From NCBI GenBank assembly GCA_000769715.1, contig JROS01000041.1, positions 1-42,637 on the forward strand: DNA of 42,637 bases, given 5' to 3'. Shown one piece after another: positions 41,870 through 42,637 of this stretch; positions within the stretch are counted from its first letter, which is position 1; each line of letters opens with the position of its first letter. This DNA comes from Desulfobulbus sp. Tol-SR (lineage in GTDB: Bacteria; Desulfobacterota; Desulfobulbia; Desulfobulbales; Desulfocapsaceae). The notes below the pieces were generated by a model. The model did not search any database and was not told the origin of the DNA. It worked only from the letters and a program-made list of their open reading frames with translations. A program made the position numbers and the translations under genes.

Positions 41870-42154
41870 CTCTGCGGTGGTCGACGCTGATCAGCCCTTC
41901 CGTGGCGAAACCCAGCGCCGCCGCCCTGGCAATCAGGGCCTTCCTCATTCCTGCCTCCAGCTTCGGCTCTCGGGCCAGGATCCACAGGCAGGACTTGTCG
42001 GAGCCGCACACCAGGGCGCAGCGGTAGCCGGCGTGGTATAGGCGACGATGACGCAGGCCCCGCTCGAAGCCGTGGTCGAGGCGGGCGATCTCGTGCCACC
42101 TCTGGCAACGCAACCGGTCACCAGCCCCGGTAGCAGTACGGCAATGTTTTTCAT
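41870..42154 (-). pseudogene. Decayed lipocalin (Blc-type) gene
   Basis: The remains read in two frames on the minus strand. A start with lipoprotein signal (ATG at 42154; KNIAVLLPGLVTGC, with GGAG upstream) shifts frame near 42100. The second frame gives WHEIARLDHGFERGL, the Blc signature for bacterial lipocalins, then jumps to YHAGYRCALVCGSDKSCLWILAREPKLE and ALGFATEGLISVDH, the C-terminal strand and helix. Roughly 55-60 residues of the barrel between GL and YHAGY are missing, and about 20 before WHE. No stop follows VDH. It is a gene lost by at least two deletions and a frame change. Blc proteins bind lipids at the outer membrane. Confidence 0.82.
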
Positions 42155-42249
42155 CGTTGTTGATCTCCGGTTCTGAAGAGAAGAGGAGAACAAACTGAAC
42201 CTCTTGCACAAAGAAGAGTTGCAGGCCCTGTCATTTGCTGCGGATTCTG

Positions 42250-42526
42250 TCATTTCGAGCGAAGCGAGAAATCTCGTTGTTCCCGGTAGGGCGAAGGGTG
42301 TGAAGCCGCCCCGTTGTCATTTCGAAGCGAAGCGAGAAATCTTGCTTTTTCCTGCGGGGGGTGACGCCAAGGCCTGTTTGAGATCTCTCCCGCTGGTCGA
42401 GATGACAGCGGGGGTAGGTCGAGATGACAGCGGGGGTAGGTCGAGATGACAGCGGGGGTAGGTCGAGATGACAGCGGGGGTAGGTCGAGATGACAGCGGG
42501 GGATGGTCGAGATGACAGCGGTGATG
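42250..42526. repeat. Composite palindromic and tandem repeat locus B
   Basis: Two CGAGCGAAGCGAGAAATC-type units (42257-42274, and with an extra A near 42324-42341) flank a GTTGTTCCCGGTAGGGCG block. GGCCTGTTTGAGATC follows, and then six tandem 22-base units with core GGTCGAGATGACAGCGGG start at 42395, 42417, 42439, 42461, 42483 and 42505; the first four are identical. The order of blocks equals locus A. The array reads through as a false protein on the minus strand. Confidence 0.88.
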
Positions 42527-42544
42527 GCCTCCGCCCCGACCCGT

Positions 42545-42637
42545 TCACCGCTCCCCTGTTGGCCGTAGCGTTGCCTTGGGCCGTGCCGCGCCGTCGCCAT
42601 CGGGCGGGATCTGCCGGGCGAACCAGCGCTGTCGCAG
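42545..42637 (-). CDS. Possible 3' end of a gene entering from the right edge
   Basis: On the minus strand an open frame of 30 codons ends in TGA at 42545-42547. It begins RQRWFARQIPPDG and has no recognisable domain. It could be the tail of a gene cut by the window edge; it is too short to be certain. Confidence 0.25.
   Translation of the reverse strand: MRQRWFARQIPPDGDGAARPKATLRPTGER

Noticed and set aside
42395..42526. CRISPR array
   Set aside because: The 22-base units are directly adjacent with no unique spacers and no cas genes are present; it is a plain tandem repeat.
42250..42600. Minus-strand open frame through repeat locus B
   Set aside because: It consists of translated repeat units (for example VISTYPRCHLD repeated) and is not a gene.

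Overview
The window is GC-rich, Gram-negative DNA (it carries lpxC, an outer-membrane efflux protein and a PEP-CTERM protein). It most likely comes from an anaerobe of the Desulfobacterota (former Deltaproteobacteria). The reasons are a heterodisulfide-reductase/methylene-tetrahydrofolate-reductase locus, a probable selenoprotein, many PAS/sigma-54/two-component proteins and the PEP-CTERM protein. The order or family cannot be fixed from the sequence alone. No rRNA, tRNA, CRISPR array or transposase was found.

Layout. 1-3692: an efflux operon (3' end of a TolC/NodT-type outer-membrane protein, MacA-like adaptor, separate MacB-type ATPase and permease). 3833-9815: ordinary chromosomal genes (rhomboid protease, LysE exporter, ADP-forming acyl-CoA synthetase, FKBP/SlyD-like protein, YceH, GNAT). 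9907-11232: a response-regulator receiver domain fused to LpxC. 11989-18888: nitroreductase, NudC, a small conserved protein and sbcD-sbcC. 18885-21622: a frameshifted AraC regulator fused to a headless methyltransferase, then a PAS-only protein. 21743-24130 (minus strand): DUF2231 membrane protein, lipoprotein cytochrome c and a PAS-AAA-Fis sigma-54 activator.

24324-32711 is the centre of interest. A sigma-54-type promoter, divergent from the activator gene, precedes tusA-like, a fused HdrC-HdrB (HdrD-like) gene, metF, a double-length hdrA, mvhD, metV, a second metF and a CheY-like regulator. A perfect intrinsic terminator follows. The HdrD-like gene is interrupted by an in-frame TGA followed at the right distance by a bacterial SECIS-like hairpin, so it probably encodes a selenoprotein. 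The set resembles the MetFV-HdrABC-MvhD complexes proposed to bifurcate electrons at the methylene-THF reductase step of the Wood-Ljungdahl pathway, in either the reductive or the oxidative direction. A signalling block follows (32736-36971): two tandem ACT-like proteins, a PAS histidine kinase and a receiver-PAS-kinase.

36972-42637: two composite repeat loci of a dispersed palindromic family, a homocysteine S-methyltransferase-like gene, a thioredoxin/DsbD-like membrane protein, an AT-rich PEP-CTERM gene behind a near-perfect sigma-54 promoter, an alpha/beta hydrolase and a decayed lipocalin (blc) gene.
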